From Telmatactis stephensoni (taxonomy: Eukaryota > Cnidaria > Anthozoa > Actiniaria > Isophelliidae): DNA of 64,000 nucleotides. Numbering within the stretch: the stretch's first letter is position 1; every line of letters starts with the position of its first letter. Location of the stretch: NCBI GenBank assembly GCA_029948255.1, contig JALIZF010001700.1, forward strand, positions 310,001 to 374,000. Direction: 5' to 3'. Below the pieces are notes generated by a model. The model saw only the letters and a program-made list of their open reading frames with translations, was not told the origin of the DNA and did not search any database. The position numbers and the translations under genes are program-made. Below, piece by piece: positions 11,183 through 32,042 of the stretch.

Positions 11183-12505
11183 AATCAAGGGCACTAGGAC
11201 AAAGTCGTTGTGTTTATGTGTAATAAATCAAGTTAAAAATTGTACTTATCTGCAGTCAATCCTTTGAAGCTCTGAAGTCACATTATTTCCTCTGTTTTTG
11301 ACCTTTCTGGCCTCTGTTCTAGCTGTTATAATGCTTTATCTTTGGTCAAACGAACGTTCCAACGGTTTGAATATCGATACTCGTTTGCAATTGGGGTCCA
11401 GTTCCCGCTCCGCCAAACTTTAGTTAGCGATTAGTAGTAATAAGTTAATCAAATTCGACTTAAGATCACTTTAAGAGAGAGGGGTAGGCAACACAGCCCT
11501 TTCTATTGTCCTCTCGTCTGCTCGTATAATTGGATTATCTTGACAGGTAAGGGGGCCAGTGATGACAGATTTAACTTTAACGTTCCTACCAAGCCCACCA
11601 GCGAGCGGATTATTTTCGGTAATTCTACGAGTCAGTAACACAGAAAGCGTGAACTTGTCATTTCGACATCGTTCTTCGTAGTCAAATTTGTATAAAACTT
11701 TCTGTATCTGAACCGTCACATTTATATTGACAGAACTGTTAGCTATTTTAGATGGACCGGAAAGAGCCAAGGGAAAAATACAGCATAATTCTAGCATAAC
11801 AATAACACCATAACAATGAGGACAAAGGATTATATTTCTAGTATGAACACCACATCATATTTTACATAGCAGTTTTTAGCAGTCTTTGTTGATTAGTGTT
11901 GTATTTTGTCTCCAAGACACCAAGGCGGCCATCGTTCCGAGTGGATCACCGAAAAGCGTTTCAGTTGAGTGTTCGATAGATTACGTGATCAAACGGATTT
12001 GGATAATCCTCTACTGCCGGGCCAACGGTCACGCTTTCCGTTTGATATTTACCAAGGTTAGCCAAAATAATCCTCTTGAGGGTGGCCTTGGTAGGACGGT
12101 AAAGCCCAATCTGTCATCACTGTCCCCCTTACCTGTCAAGATAATCCAATTATAGGCAGCAGACAAGAGGAGAATAGAAAGAGCTCTATTGCTCACCCCT
12201 CTCTTTTAGAGTGATATTAAGTTGAATTTGATTAACTTATTAATTATAGCTAACTAATTTATGGCGGAGGACAGGACTGGACCCCAAATTCAGATATTCA
12301 AAACGTTGGAACGTTCGTTTACTCGTGTTCGGTGGATGGCGCTTTATGAAACTATAACAGAGGCCAGAAAGGTCAAAGACTGAGGGAATAATACTTAACG
12401 TGAGAACTACGAAGGACTAACATCAGATACCGTAAGTACAATTTGTAGCTGGTTTATTGATATCACTCACACACGAACGACTTTGTCCTAGTGCCCTTGA
12501 TGAAA
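11183..12505. repeat. Large imperfect inverted repeat, arms about 600 bp
   Basis: The outer ends (ATCAAGGGCACTAGGACAAA at 11183 and its reverse complement ending near 12502) match. Pairing returns at several places inward, for example TTGACAGGTAAGGGGG at 11538 with its complement near 12135, and ACGAACGTTCCAACG near 11350 with its complement near 12310. The axis lies near 11845. Open frames exist on both arms (11471-11797 minus, 11886-12155 plus) but resemble no family I recognise and are mirror relatives of each other. It could be an old foldback transposon or a head-to-head duplication. Confidence 0.6.
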
Positions 12506-12530
12506 TAAATAAATAAAGTACGTAGTAAAG

Positions 12531-15500
12531 TTAAGTTCCATCGTCTAAAGCTTTTTTAAAGTTATCCAGTGTTTTCTTTTGTACGATATCTTCAGCTAGT
12601 GAGTTCCAATCTCTAATGGTTCTTGGGAAATATGAATATAGGTGATAATCTGTTCTTGAACGTGGAATTTGGTACGCTCGGGAATTTGTATGTCTGCTGG
12701 TGCTCTTCATTGCTTCCAGTTTTGGCATGCCATCATTCATAATTAGGCCATTCTGTAGTTTGAACAACAGAACAAGTCGTAGAATCTTTCTCCTATGCTC
12801 TAGTGACTTCCAACCAAGCCGCTGTAGCATGTCAGTAACACTAGATGTCCTGCGATAATCTCTGCACACGTAACGTGCTGCACGCCGTTGGATCATTTCA
12901 ATTTTGTTAATATTAGTTTTTGTGTACGGATCCCAGATCGCAGCTGCGTACTCTAGTATTGGTCTCTCTTATTTGAGTTAAGTTGTAGATTTCGTCTGAG
13001 AAAGGCTAGCGTGTTATTAGCTTTCTTTGTTATGTTATTTATATGGACGTTCCAGCTTAAATCAGAGGAAACATTGATACCTATAGGTACTTGGAGTTAT
13101 CTACCCTGCGTAGGATTTGGTTATGTAGGATGTAGTCATTAATAATAGGTTGTCGCTTTCGGCCAATATGGATAACCTCACATTTATCGACGTTAAATTC
13201 CATATCCCATAATTTCGCCCATTCAGCAAGCTTGTCAAGGTCACTTTGAAGGACATCAGAGTCTACATCAGTTTGAATAGCTAGGTAAGCTATGGTGTCA
13301 TCAGCAAATAATCTTATCCTTGACAGACGATTTTCAGGAAGATGATCATTAATGTAGAACAAGAAGAGACATGGGCCAACCACAGAACCTTGTGGCACTC
13401 CAGATAGCACTGCTACCTCTTTGGAAGAAACACCATTTAGCACAACTTGCTGCTTCCTGTCAGTTAGGAACGACTGTAACCAGTTGATGGTCCGTTTGGT
13501 GTTGATTCCATATCCTTTCATTTTGAAGATGAGATGTCGGTGACTGACTTTTATTTAGCCTTACTAAAGTCCATAACAAGGACGTCCGTTTGAAGACCAT
13601 CATGCATGTTGTTAATAGTGTCATAAGTAAAGCCAAGTAGTTGAGTCTCACATGACCTTTTGTCCCTGAATCCATGCTGTAGTGGGTAGAGTATATGGTG
13701 GTTCTTTGCATGCTTCATGATAGAACTAGTTATTATATGTTCCATCAACTTACATACTATGCATGGATTGTGTTTGGAGCCTTTTTTGAAAACTGGTACA
13801 ACATTGGCTCTTTTCCAATCTCTTGGCACCACACCCGTATCATATGACTTCTTGAATATAACTGTAAGTATACCAGACACGGGATTGCTTAACTCTTTCA
13901 GGACTCTTGGCGAGATGCCATCAGGGCCAGGTGACCTATGCACTTTTAGCTTATCCAGTAGATGACGTATACCCTCGCGTGTTATGTTGATTTCATCCAT
14001 GATGGGATACCTGGCTGGTATCAAAGGCTGTGATTGGTGGCGACAAGTATCTCTAGTAAACACTGAGAAGAAATGATCATTTAGCACGTTTGCTTTCTCC
14101 TTTGTATCTGATACCATTCTCCCATCGTCCAGTTTCAGGGAAGAGACTCTTAGGTTGTCAGTTCTACGATGCTTGATGAAGGACCAAAAGCGTTTCATAC
14201 CTGAATATTTATTGCTGTCATCTTGCATTGGAGAGATGATGGATTCAACGTACTTCCAGTATTCCTTTCTTAATTCCGACTGGATCTTATGTCTGGTGTC
14301 CTTCATCTTTTGATCAAGCTCGTTAAAGCGTGCCAAATCATTCATTTCCCTTGCTTGTTTTCGTTTGATGTTAGTCCTATCCCTTTGCTTAATCAAGCGT
14401 CTGATGGTATGTGTTAGCCATGCATGGTAGGCTATCCTTCCTTTTACTGGTCTTATGTGGTATATGGGCTAGCATTCCCTCTTGTATTGCAGTTGTGAAC
14501 TTTATCCACATATCATTCACTGTCATCCTATTCTGGTTATCTTGTATTTCACTACATGTTTTCAGTAGGTCAGATTCAAAGTCTTTCCAGCGTGCCTTTT
14601 TGTATAATGGGATTTTCCTTGGAAGCTGCAGGTGACGTATTGGTTGGTTGTCTAGTTCAATTAGGGGGCAGTCATGATCAGAGATGCCAGGTACAACATC
14701 AACTTGGGTGATTCTAGTCGGGTTGTTGGTGATTATCAAGTCAAGAATGTTTTTACCTCTAGTCGGTTGCTCCACGACTTGAGAGAGACCATGGTCTCCT
14801 AACAGGTCGGCAAAATCGTTATGCAAGTTAACATGAGTGCAAGGCTTTAGGATGTTGTTTTTCCAGTCCCAGCCAGGAAAATTGAAATCTCCTCCAATTA
14901 ATAACTCTTGATTGCCATTGAATGTGGCTAATGATTTTCCTAACTCTACCATGCTTTGCTCATCGCTAACATGTGGTCTGTAATAGACACCGATGTGAAG
15001 CATTTTTCGGCCAGTACTTTCTAACTTACACCATAGTAACTCACAGTTTGTTTCTCTTTCGTGTTCTCTGAATAGAACAAGATCGTTTTTTGTTGCTATA
15101 AAGACACCGCCACCTTGTTGTCAAGTACACCTGTCCTTACGTTCAATCTGATACATTTGCGTTGGAAAAAACTCAGCTGAATTTTGATCAGGAGTAAGCC
15201 AGGACTCTGTACCCAATACGATATCCGGTTGCAGATTGTGAATTAAGCAGGTAAAGGATTCCCATTTGGCTGGTAGGCTTTGGCAGTTAATGTTTAGAAT
15301 AGATAATTTATTTCTTGATTTTGCAAAGTTTGGTATTTTTTCAGGTGTCCTAGGTTGAGATGGGCTTGATGAGAGCAAAGGTGATCCAAAACAAGACGCA
15401 CTGCTTGAGTTGAAGGACTTGAGCAGGGAAGCGGGACGGGTCAAACTTGTGTTTTCATAAGAACAATGACCATTGTAGATGGTTGGAGTCATCGATGCAG

Positions 15501-15741
15501 AATAGGATGATTTTTGAATATTTAATGAGACATCATTTTGCCTATTAAGGTTAGAATAAATGGCGTTTGCAGATCTTGTTTTACAGACATTTGGCGAAGC
15601 ACAACCTCCTCTTGTACCCCGAAACTTTTTAAGTATTCCAAGAGACTTCAACCTGTCCCAAACCAGCGGTTCAAGTGGTTTAGCTGGAAGATTTATCGAC
15701 ACGTCTGAGCACAACTCGAAGATTGATAACCAAACTTCCAC
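12531..15741 (-). mobile_element. Decayed non-LTR retrotransposon (CR1/L2-like LINE), endonuclease plus reverse transcriptase
   Basis: Read right to left, fragments add up to one ORF2: an N-terminal part (15741), an apurinic-type endonuclease (ILNINCQSLPAKW, then GGDFNFPGW and SDHDCPLI), a reverse transcriptase (SPGPDGISPRVLK, SGVPQGSVVGP, FADD box near 13300) and a C-terminal segment with RTIRDWNSL. The reading is broken by an in-frame TGA at 15121-15123, a frameshift near 14420 (TGCA duplication), a lesion in the SKAFDK motif near 13554, a 2-nt insertion near 13084 and a deletion near 12970. The element is therefore dead. It ends at a short TTTA repeat near 12505, next to the large inverted repeat. 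Clade is assigned from motif order only. Confidence 0.85.
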
Positions 15742-16162
15742 TACAGCGTGAGATTAAAAAAGCTCTAGAATAAGTCCTCCTCATAATTATGCAGTTTTGT
15801 ATACGGTCAGACAGTAGGTAACTTATAGCAGTAGAGCTATAAGTTGAGAAAAACTTAAGACGGAAGTAACTAAGCAGCCTTCACGCTAAGGCGCTCATGC
15901 ACGTCTATGGCGTAGAAAGACGCTGAAACGTCGTTTCCTGATCGCTCTAAAGGTCTTCTTAGAAAATTAGTTGGCGTGATGTTTTGAAGGCTAGCACAAA
16001 CTTGTCATATTTGTTAGAATAACTTGCACCCAAGAATAAACGAAATGCAAAGGACTTTACAGACGTTTTTCACCGGTGAACTTTAAACGGCAGCACACTT
16101 AAAAATGGAGTCCAGCTATTCAGCTAGCTAAACCTGCGAAATCATTGGGTTAAAGAAGGCCT

Positions 16163-16332
16163 GTTGAAAGCCCAATCCTCGCCTAGTCGCTGCGAGATTG
16201 GGCGAGATTAGGCGAGATTGGAGAACTTTTGGGAAAGGGCTTGCGGGAAGTGGCAAGATTGAGCGAGATTAGGTGAGGGTAGGCGAGATTGAGCGAGAAT
16301 GGGTGAGATTAGGCGAGGATTGGGCTTTCAAC
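16163..16332. mobile_element. Foldback element built from GGCGAGATT repeats
   Basis: GTTGAAAGCCCAATCCTCGCC at the left is mirrored by GGCGAGGATTGGGCTTTCAAC at the right. The interior is a run of degenerate 10-11 bp units of the form GGCGAGATTA. It is therefore both a MITE-like palindrome and a minisatellite. Single copy in this window. Confidence 0.65.
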
Positions 16333-17278
16333 AATCCTTAAAGACTGCTTAATAACTAAATTGTTTACCTTTTTATAATTTCGTCACAGTCTTCGACTCA
16401 GTTTTGGACAAAGTTATCGCTTTAGGTCAGACAATCAAACAGACAAAGTGAAACGAAACCCGAAACTGGCGTCACTATATCTATAGATCATTTTTACTCG
16501 TGCCCAGGCCTATGGCCGGGAACGAGTTATAAACTGCAAATGTTTTTTTTTTTCCTTCTGTGTTCGTCCTGAGGAACTTCTGATTGGTTAAGAACGTAAA
16601 AACAATGCCCTTCATTCATTACCTTTGAGCGACTGCGAACGCAAGCCAGGAACTTTAGGAATGCAAGATGGCCGACTACAAAGAAAATAGCTTTCAGAGA
16701 CAGGCTTTTCCTGCATGAACAATGTAATTTGGAGCTTTTAACTCGAGATATACCTATATACTTATAAGAGCTTCAGAATGGGCTGTTATTTTGAGCTTCA
16801 TCTCCAATACTTTGACCAAATATCGAACTCTAAATGGAGTACTAGAAAGGAGGCCCTCGCGATAAAGACTATTTCCTATGAGCTGGGAATCTACGAATTT
16901 CTCATCCTACATGTTGCTAAACAAACATACATAGAAGCAAGTCAATTATATTCTTCATTCAAGCATTCAAGAGATCTTGAGAGGTTTTTGTACTGAATTT
17001 TAAGACCAGACCATTGCATGGAACGGCTAGGTTCAATTGACCTTGTTGGTCACGTAACGTCTTAAAACAGCCGAAACATGAACGAAAAAATACACGATTT
17101 GTTATTGTGTCACAAACGCCGTTGTAGAAGTCTTTACAGCAAACATTTGAGATACATAGTGAAATAAAAAGTTGAATAAACTGGTATATTCGCAGGAAAT
17201 ATTTTTGCATGTCGGAGATATATTAATAGCTGCTGACAGACAAATTGACTAATCAGATATCTTTAGTTTAAGTTAGCC

Positions 17279-18014
17279 GTGTCTATTTGAACGGCAGCCG
17301 GTCAATGACCTCGAATTCCTATTTGACCGGCAGTTTCCAAATTTTCCAATATTTCCCCCAAAAAAAACATTCGTACACCATCTAAAGTACACTATATATC
17401 TTTATTTAGAAATGGTAAGCGGTCATAGTTAGCGCTGTAGTGTCCACTCTAGCTCTTTTTCTCTAGCCCCGGCACAGAGTACAACGAGCGACCAAAAGAC
17501 ACTTCGAAAAATTCAATCCTGGTCGTTCTACTCTGTGCCGGAGCTAGGCAAATAGAGTTAATTACACATTACAACAGTAAAACTGCCGGTCAAATAGGAA
17601 TTCGAGGTCATTGACCGGCAGTTTTGAATTTTTGTTGCAAGAATATCTCCAAAAATAAGAGTCGAAGGATATTCAAAACATTCTATTTATATTCAGGAAT
17701 GCTCAATTACTAAGGAAAGTGCTTCAAAATCGAACTAGCCCTGCATGTCTTGTCTCGGCACAGAGTAGAACGACCAGGATTGAATTTTTCGAAATGTCTT
17801 TTGGTCGCTCGTTGTACTCTGTGCCGGGGCTAGAGAAAAAGAGCTAGTTGGAAACTACAGCGCTAACTATGACCGCTTACCATTTCTAAATAAAGATAGT
17901 GTACTTTAGATGGTGTACGAATGTTTTTTTTTGGGGGAAATATTGGAAAATTTGGAAACTGCCGGTCAAATAGGAATTCGAGGTCATTGACCTGGCTGCC
18001 GGTCAAATAGACAC
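17279..18014. mobile_element. Foldback transposon with about 260-bp terminal inverted repeats
   Basis: Arms 17279-17540 and 17756-18014 are close reverse complements starting GTGTCTATTTGA and ending TCAAATAGACAC. Each arm carries the phrase CCGGTCAAATAGGAATTCGA or its complement, and a third copy of that phrase sits in the centre (about 17584-17625). Arms this long with no coding interior fit a foldback-class element rather than a short MITE. Confidence 0.8.
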
Positions 18015-18243
18015 AGCGATTCAAAAAGGGTCTTTATGTTACGGTTAACTATTTCCCGGAATGGTGAAGAATGCTTTATTTTACTATATAGATATTGGGA
18101 AGTCTTAATATAGTAGTCTGCAATATTGCCAAATCCCGATATGCTGAGAGCCAAGTAGGAGTCTTATTGCTGCGAGCGAAGCGAGCAGCGACACTAATCT
18201 TGCAGTGGGATTCCTGTGTGTCATGCGCGGCGTGTTTATAGAC

Positions 18244-18386
18244 CAGGAGCCGGTTGTACGAAGGGTGAATAGCGCTATCCAGCGGATAAATCCTTATCCA
18301 GCGGATAAAATCTATACAAAATCTATACAGTAGATAACTCTTATCCGGTGGATAACTTTATCCAACCTTCGTACAACTGGACCCTG
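18244..18386. mobile_element. Small MITE with TTGTACGAAGG ends
   Basis: GGTTGTACGAAGG at the left and CCTTCGTACAAC at the right bound a 140-bp palindrome. The interior contains four GGATAA-type motifs (ATCCAGCGGATAAA and variants). Only one copy in the window. Confidence 0.6.
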
Positions 18387-19143
18387 CTCTGAACTCGGCT
18401 TCTTGGTAGACGTACGTACGTAGATAGAGTGAACGATGATTCGTGACGTCATCGAAATATCTTTGGAATGATCGTAATTAATGGTCACCGAATATCACTT
18501 AAAATATGACAACTGATTAGGCGGATTTAGTTGTGTTTGTACAATGTCAGTGAGAAACAGAATGGCGACATGATATGAATTAGGATTCAGCTGGGTATTT
18601 TTTCGAGGTAAACCATTGTTATTCACAACTATTATCAAGTTGTTTATGTTACTAGAAGTATGCATCAAGGTCACAAAATGTTAAGTGATATTTACAAGCT
18701 TTTCATCGATCGAAGCTAAGTTAAAGCTTCAAGACGATAAGTTGTATTCGAACGTTCTTCAAAGAGGTAAAACCTCACAGACAGCCACATCATATCGCTA
18801 AAATTTCTGGCGAATCGAAACTTTGCTTTATTTACACAGACTACTCTCACTAGTTCAGCTAAATATAATCGACAGATGTTTAATGTGCACATCCGCAACC
18901 AAAACAACATTTACATGTATTCTTTGTCAGATTCTCAGTAATACAAAAGTATTCTTTATCCGCCACAGGGTGCGATTCATATTTTTATAAACAAACGTAT
19001 CAGTTAGTTTTATAATCAATGCTATTAAATAAAGACTGTGATTGCTTGAAAAGGCAAGTAAATTTGAATAAAATATATTTATACATTTCTTAAAACTTGT
19101 GTTATTGTATCAAGCACTAGTCAACCTGTTTGAAAACATTTTG

Positions 19144-19728
19144 AACTAGACGCACTCGTGCGTTCACTCAGACAGAACGAACATGATGTGGGAAATAACT
19201 TGGTATTTACTGGCAAAAGGTGAACAATTCAAAGATTCGTCGCCACGATCACTGTCAGAGGAAAGGCCACCACTGGCCGCCATAGCAACAAAGCCGTACA
19301 CTGAGTTAAGCAATATTCAATGTTTTTAACACGAAGCAATAAGAATGGTATGCCATCAAGTTTATTATTAACGAAAGTGTCAACTATTAACCGAACTCAT
19401 GATTGATATATTACACCCCACTGGGTTTCGTTTTATACGCAAACAGTTTAAAATTATTTTCATTTTGTAATTTTTTTTAGTTTCACTATTCGTCACTATT
19501 CGCTACTATTCGCTACTATTCGCCACTATTCGTTACTATTCGCCACTATTCGCACTATTCGGTCACTATTCGGGTTTTACCAGTAGCCGGTTCGAGGTGC
19601 GTCTTGTTAAAAAGGTTTATTAACGTCAATCGCTCTTACTCTAGCGGCAGCTAATCTAAATGTCCTTTTTAAGCCGATTTTGGGCTTCTTTTACATGGGC
19701 ACGAGTGAACGCACGAGTGCGTCTAGTT
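19144..19728. mobile_element. Transposon-like element with perfect 26-bp TIRs
   Basis: The 26-bp end starting AACTAGACGCACTCGTGCG at 19144-19169 is exactly mirrored at 19703-19728. The 585-bp interior has no usable reading frame and includes a minisatellite (19478-19575). It is most simply a non-autonomous DNA transposon. Confidence 0.7.
19478..19575 (+). repeat. Minisatellite, 10-bp unit (CGCCACTATT)n
   Basis: About nine imperfect units of the pattern CGNNACTATT run in tandem inside the TIR element. Variation falls mainly at the two bases after CG. It is internal to the transposon, so other copies of the family should differ in unit number. Confidence 0.75.
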
Positions 19729-20039
19729 TAATATAATTCGAATTCGCTCTTCAAAACTACCCGCCAGAAAGACTCAAGATACTTGTAATCCATATCAAAT
19801 TAACGATTTCCATGTTGGCAAAATGTCGCACAAAGGCGCCCATCACTGAGCCAATCAGACCTGGCTCTAAAAATAGCTTAGCTAGTTCAAGGATGGAGCG
19901 CGCATTTCCCCTGATTTCTTATAATATCTAGCACCCCAAAACACGATATTAATGACAGTAATTTGTAGTGTATTTTAAAATTAATTTTCATGGTACGGAC
20001 TGTATAGCGGCAGCCCAAAGGCGCCATCCTATGCTCACG

Positions 20040-20150
20040 GTTTACCATGCATGTTATATTAAGTTTTTGTAAAGCGCCTAGAGCAGATTCTGGATAGGCG
20101 CTATATAAATGTTCATTATTATATTATTATTATTATTATCACTATCATTA
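20040..20150 (+). repeat. SINE/LINE-type 3' tail
   Basis: TTTTGTAAAGCGCCTAGAGC is followed by GGCGCTATATAAATG and a TTA-rich tail. This pair of phrases is a common 3' end in marine invertebrate SINEs and L2-like LINEs. No tRNA-like head with A and B boxes is obvious upstream, so this may be a 5'-truncated copy. Confidence 0.5.
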
Positions 20151-21373
20151 CTTGAATGGCTGTTAAGTAATTCTAGATCGCATTTCTGGTCAAAAAGGTA
20201 AAAATCAATTCAGAAAATAATTGTTTTGCATAAAATTTGCAAATGCTCTGATCTTGCCGACACCCAGACTCGTGAATTTTGCGAATGTTTCAGCACAGTC
20301 AGCCCAAGCTCATTAATTCTAAGGCTCTAAATCCCTTGTTATTCTATTGTAATCATAAATGTAGCAAATAAAACTTGAATTAAGGCTTTATCTGCTATCA
20401 CAATAAGTAAGGGTGCGCCCTCGTGGCCTTTTATCTAATGCGAGGGACTCTATATCCCATGGGACACGAGTGTTCATTCTTTAACTGTCTTAGAATATGA
20501 TCACACTCACGAGCGATTTAGTATTACCCGCTTTTATTGTTAAATTGTTTAAAGGCTTATTTGTTTTGCACTGCTTTCTTTTGTCCGATACATTTTTTGC
20601 GTTTTCCAATTGAAGAGGATCATTTATGTCATGCACATCAGACCGGCCGGCTGCCGAGGCCGCTTTGGCTACAGAACTCCACAGGCTTTTCTGGGATAGA
20701 AATTGTCACAATATATGAGATGGATACTAAATCTACTAGAGCGAAGAGCTAGATAACGACAGCAAAAAAGTGCTATCAAGCCTGAAAACACAAGTTCGAG
20801 GTTTCGAGTATCTAAAATTTCTCACAGTAAGTTTGAGGTTGTTATAATTCATCTTATAGTAAAGGAAAAAGTATGCTTAGTATACTTGCCAGTTAATTTC
20901 ATAGGCAGATTTTCAGAATTTGCTCCGACAAATTTGATGCATGTACGTATATCGATATTAAAATGTTATTTACAAGTATTTAAGTTGGTCATGGAACACA
21001 GAAAAATTGCAAAATGATTAGGTGGTTAAAAGCAGGTGGTTAATGCAGTAGTGAATCTTGGGGAGGGGCGCAGGGTATGCGTACCCCTTCCTGAGACAAT
21101 TTTGAGCCTTTTCTTCTGGATACTTTTCCAAAACATCCCATGGATTCATCTAGATGGTTTCCAACTATAATGCTGCACCTCCTCCTGCATGAAAGATAAT
21201 CGAGGAGCCGCCCCTGCCAATGTGCTGTGTCCCGTTGAGAAAAACAAGTTTATTCCAGCCTATACTCAGGGGTATATATGAAGAACAGCATCCTTGGGCC
21301 AGATTGGGGATGCTACAGCACCCACACAGCCTATCAACCCCTTTCACTCCTACTACCAGTCCCCTCCCTCCAC
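20151..21373. other. Gene-free spacer downstream of GPCR copy B
   Basis: I see no exon, RNA gene or clear inverted repeat in this stretch. Short open frames are present but lack family motifs and splice context. Confidence 0.4.
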
Positions 21374-21485
21374 CTCTTATTCCTCCTCCTCCTCCTCCTC
21401 CTCCTCCTCCTCCTCCTCCTCCTCCTCCTCCTCCTCCTCCTCCTCCTCCTCCTCCTCCTCCTCCTCCTCCTCCTCCTCCTCCTTC
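21374..21485 (+). repeat. (CCT)n microsatellite, about 35 units
   Basis: An almost pure CCT run of over 100 bp. It creates long poly-Pro, poly-Leu and poly-Ser frames that are artefacts. The tract is homopyrimidine on this strand and could adopt a triplex. Confidence 0.95.
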
Positions 21486-21949
21486 TCATTCTGATCTCCT
21501 TATGCTACCTGGAACCCCTACCCTTGTGCTACAAGCTAATGCAAGAGAAGAATTTGGGTTTTCTCAGCTGGTTTTTGTCGACAATTTCTTTATTAAACAG
21601 TTACACAGTATTTTCTTACAGGCCTTGAAATATAAGCAGTTTTATCTATACATTGTGACCCCTTTCTGACATCATAAGAATTTACTACATCATATGCCGT
21701 GGAAGACAGATGTCGCACTTAGTGTATGTTGAATGCTGTATGTGTTCCTTGGCTCCTTAACGAGAACGCATACATGCGAGACCAACCACGCATCAAGCAG
21801 TTATTTTTAGGCATAGACGTTTAGCGTCACGCAAAACTCCTTCACTACCCTGTTGATAATAACGTTGATGATAACGAATGCACTGTGATATGATATTAAG
21901 AACATCTATCTTGATATATTTCAAGCATTAGCTATGCAAAGGACGTCAA

Positions 21950-30703
<8,754 letters not shown>

Positions 30704-31299
30704 CTTCTGGATCTTGAGCTCAACAAGTAATGACAATTTCTCGGACACTTGTGTGGTTATTCTGCAAAAATAAAATATAAACAGACCATATTGTTAGAGC
30801 AATTGATATACTACCTATGCTGTTTTACAATTTTAGAGATTTAAAATAAAGAAATTAAAAATTTCTAAAGCACTTAAGGCAATTGTTCAAAACACAAGAA
30901 TGAGTGTTCATGATACGTTTTTCTTGGACTGCAAAATATCGACCGAGATTTGGCATTAGATCGAGTCATTTTCCAAATTTTCCATTTTCAAACATCCGTC
31001 GTCACATCTGCAAACACTCTCTATACGTATTAGAAGACGAATCACTAAACACAAATCATTTGAACCGAGATTATATTGTATATATGACCCTTTTTGTGAT
31101 ATTCATAACTAACTTAACATTGCCAGAAGCTAAGGAACTCACCAATGAAAAAACTGTCTTCTTGCTTTTTAACTATCGGCGCGATCTTACTGAATTATTG
31201 ACAACAATTTTTGCGTTTTTACGTCAAAATCTCGTACATAAGATTGTTAAAACCACTATTTTTTCCGACATCAGCGATTCGTTATAAGTAAATCGATCC

Positions 31300-32009
31300 G
31301 ACTTCAGAACCCAGATGCAGCGACGGGCCGACTGAATAACTGGCATACATAAACGTTAAGTATTTGCCCTGTTGAGTTATTGATTATTCATGAGTATCAA
31401 ATAGGAAGGACTTATAGTTGGTTTATGATAATATGACCTCAAGATGGATCTTTTTATTTATAAAAATATCTATACTGATAAGTGGGAATTGAGTTTGATG
31501 ATTATAGAATGTGAAAACAAATTCGTGGGCACGTCCAAGTCAAGGAAAAATGAATTTCATGCATATTTTGCGTGTCTTGATATTCTTTTCTTATAAAGGA
31601 ATTGAAGTGTTTCGCATGGCATTTCGATGCATCAAGATTTCGAAGCTAGCTGATTTGAAAATGTGCAAGACAATTACAAAAACAGGAAAAAAGAAAATAT
31701 GAACTTTTAAATCATCAGTTACAACTTTTTTACAAGTATAATTATTGCTAACATTTAATTTCTCGAATTTTTATCATCATCATAATTATCCAATATATCA
31801 TATATTTTTTTATCATTTTATATACACATATCTTATATTTTTATTCTTTAGTCGTTTCTGTTATAAATATTTATTTCTATTTTGTTATGCGTCTGTGATC
31901 ATTTCGTCATGGAACAAGCGCTTGATAAGTCCATTAAATTATTATTATTATTTATTTATTATGGAATCTTTATTGAAATCTGGTCTTTTTAATTTCGTTA
32001 CATACAAAA

Positions 32010-32042
<33 letters not shown>

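Noticed and set aside
13460..13711. Separate 83-codon gene
   Set aside because: It is the wrong frame of the LINE reverse transcriptase across the SKAFDK lesion.
21220..21669. Proline-rich protein of 149 codons
   Set aside because: It consists of the translated (CCT)n tract with unrelated flanks.
30904..31287. 127-codon plus-strand ORF as a gene
   Set aside because: No motif, no splice context, no homologue recognised, and composition like the surrounding intergenic DNA.
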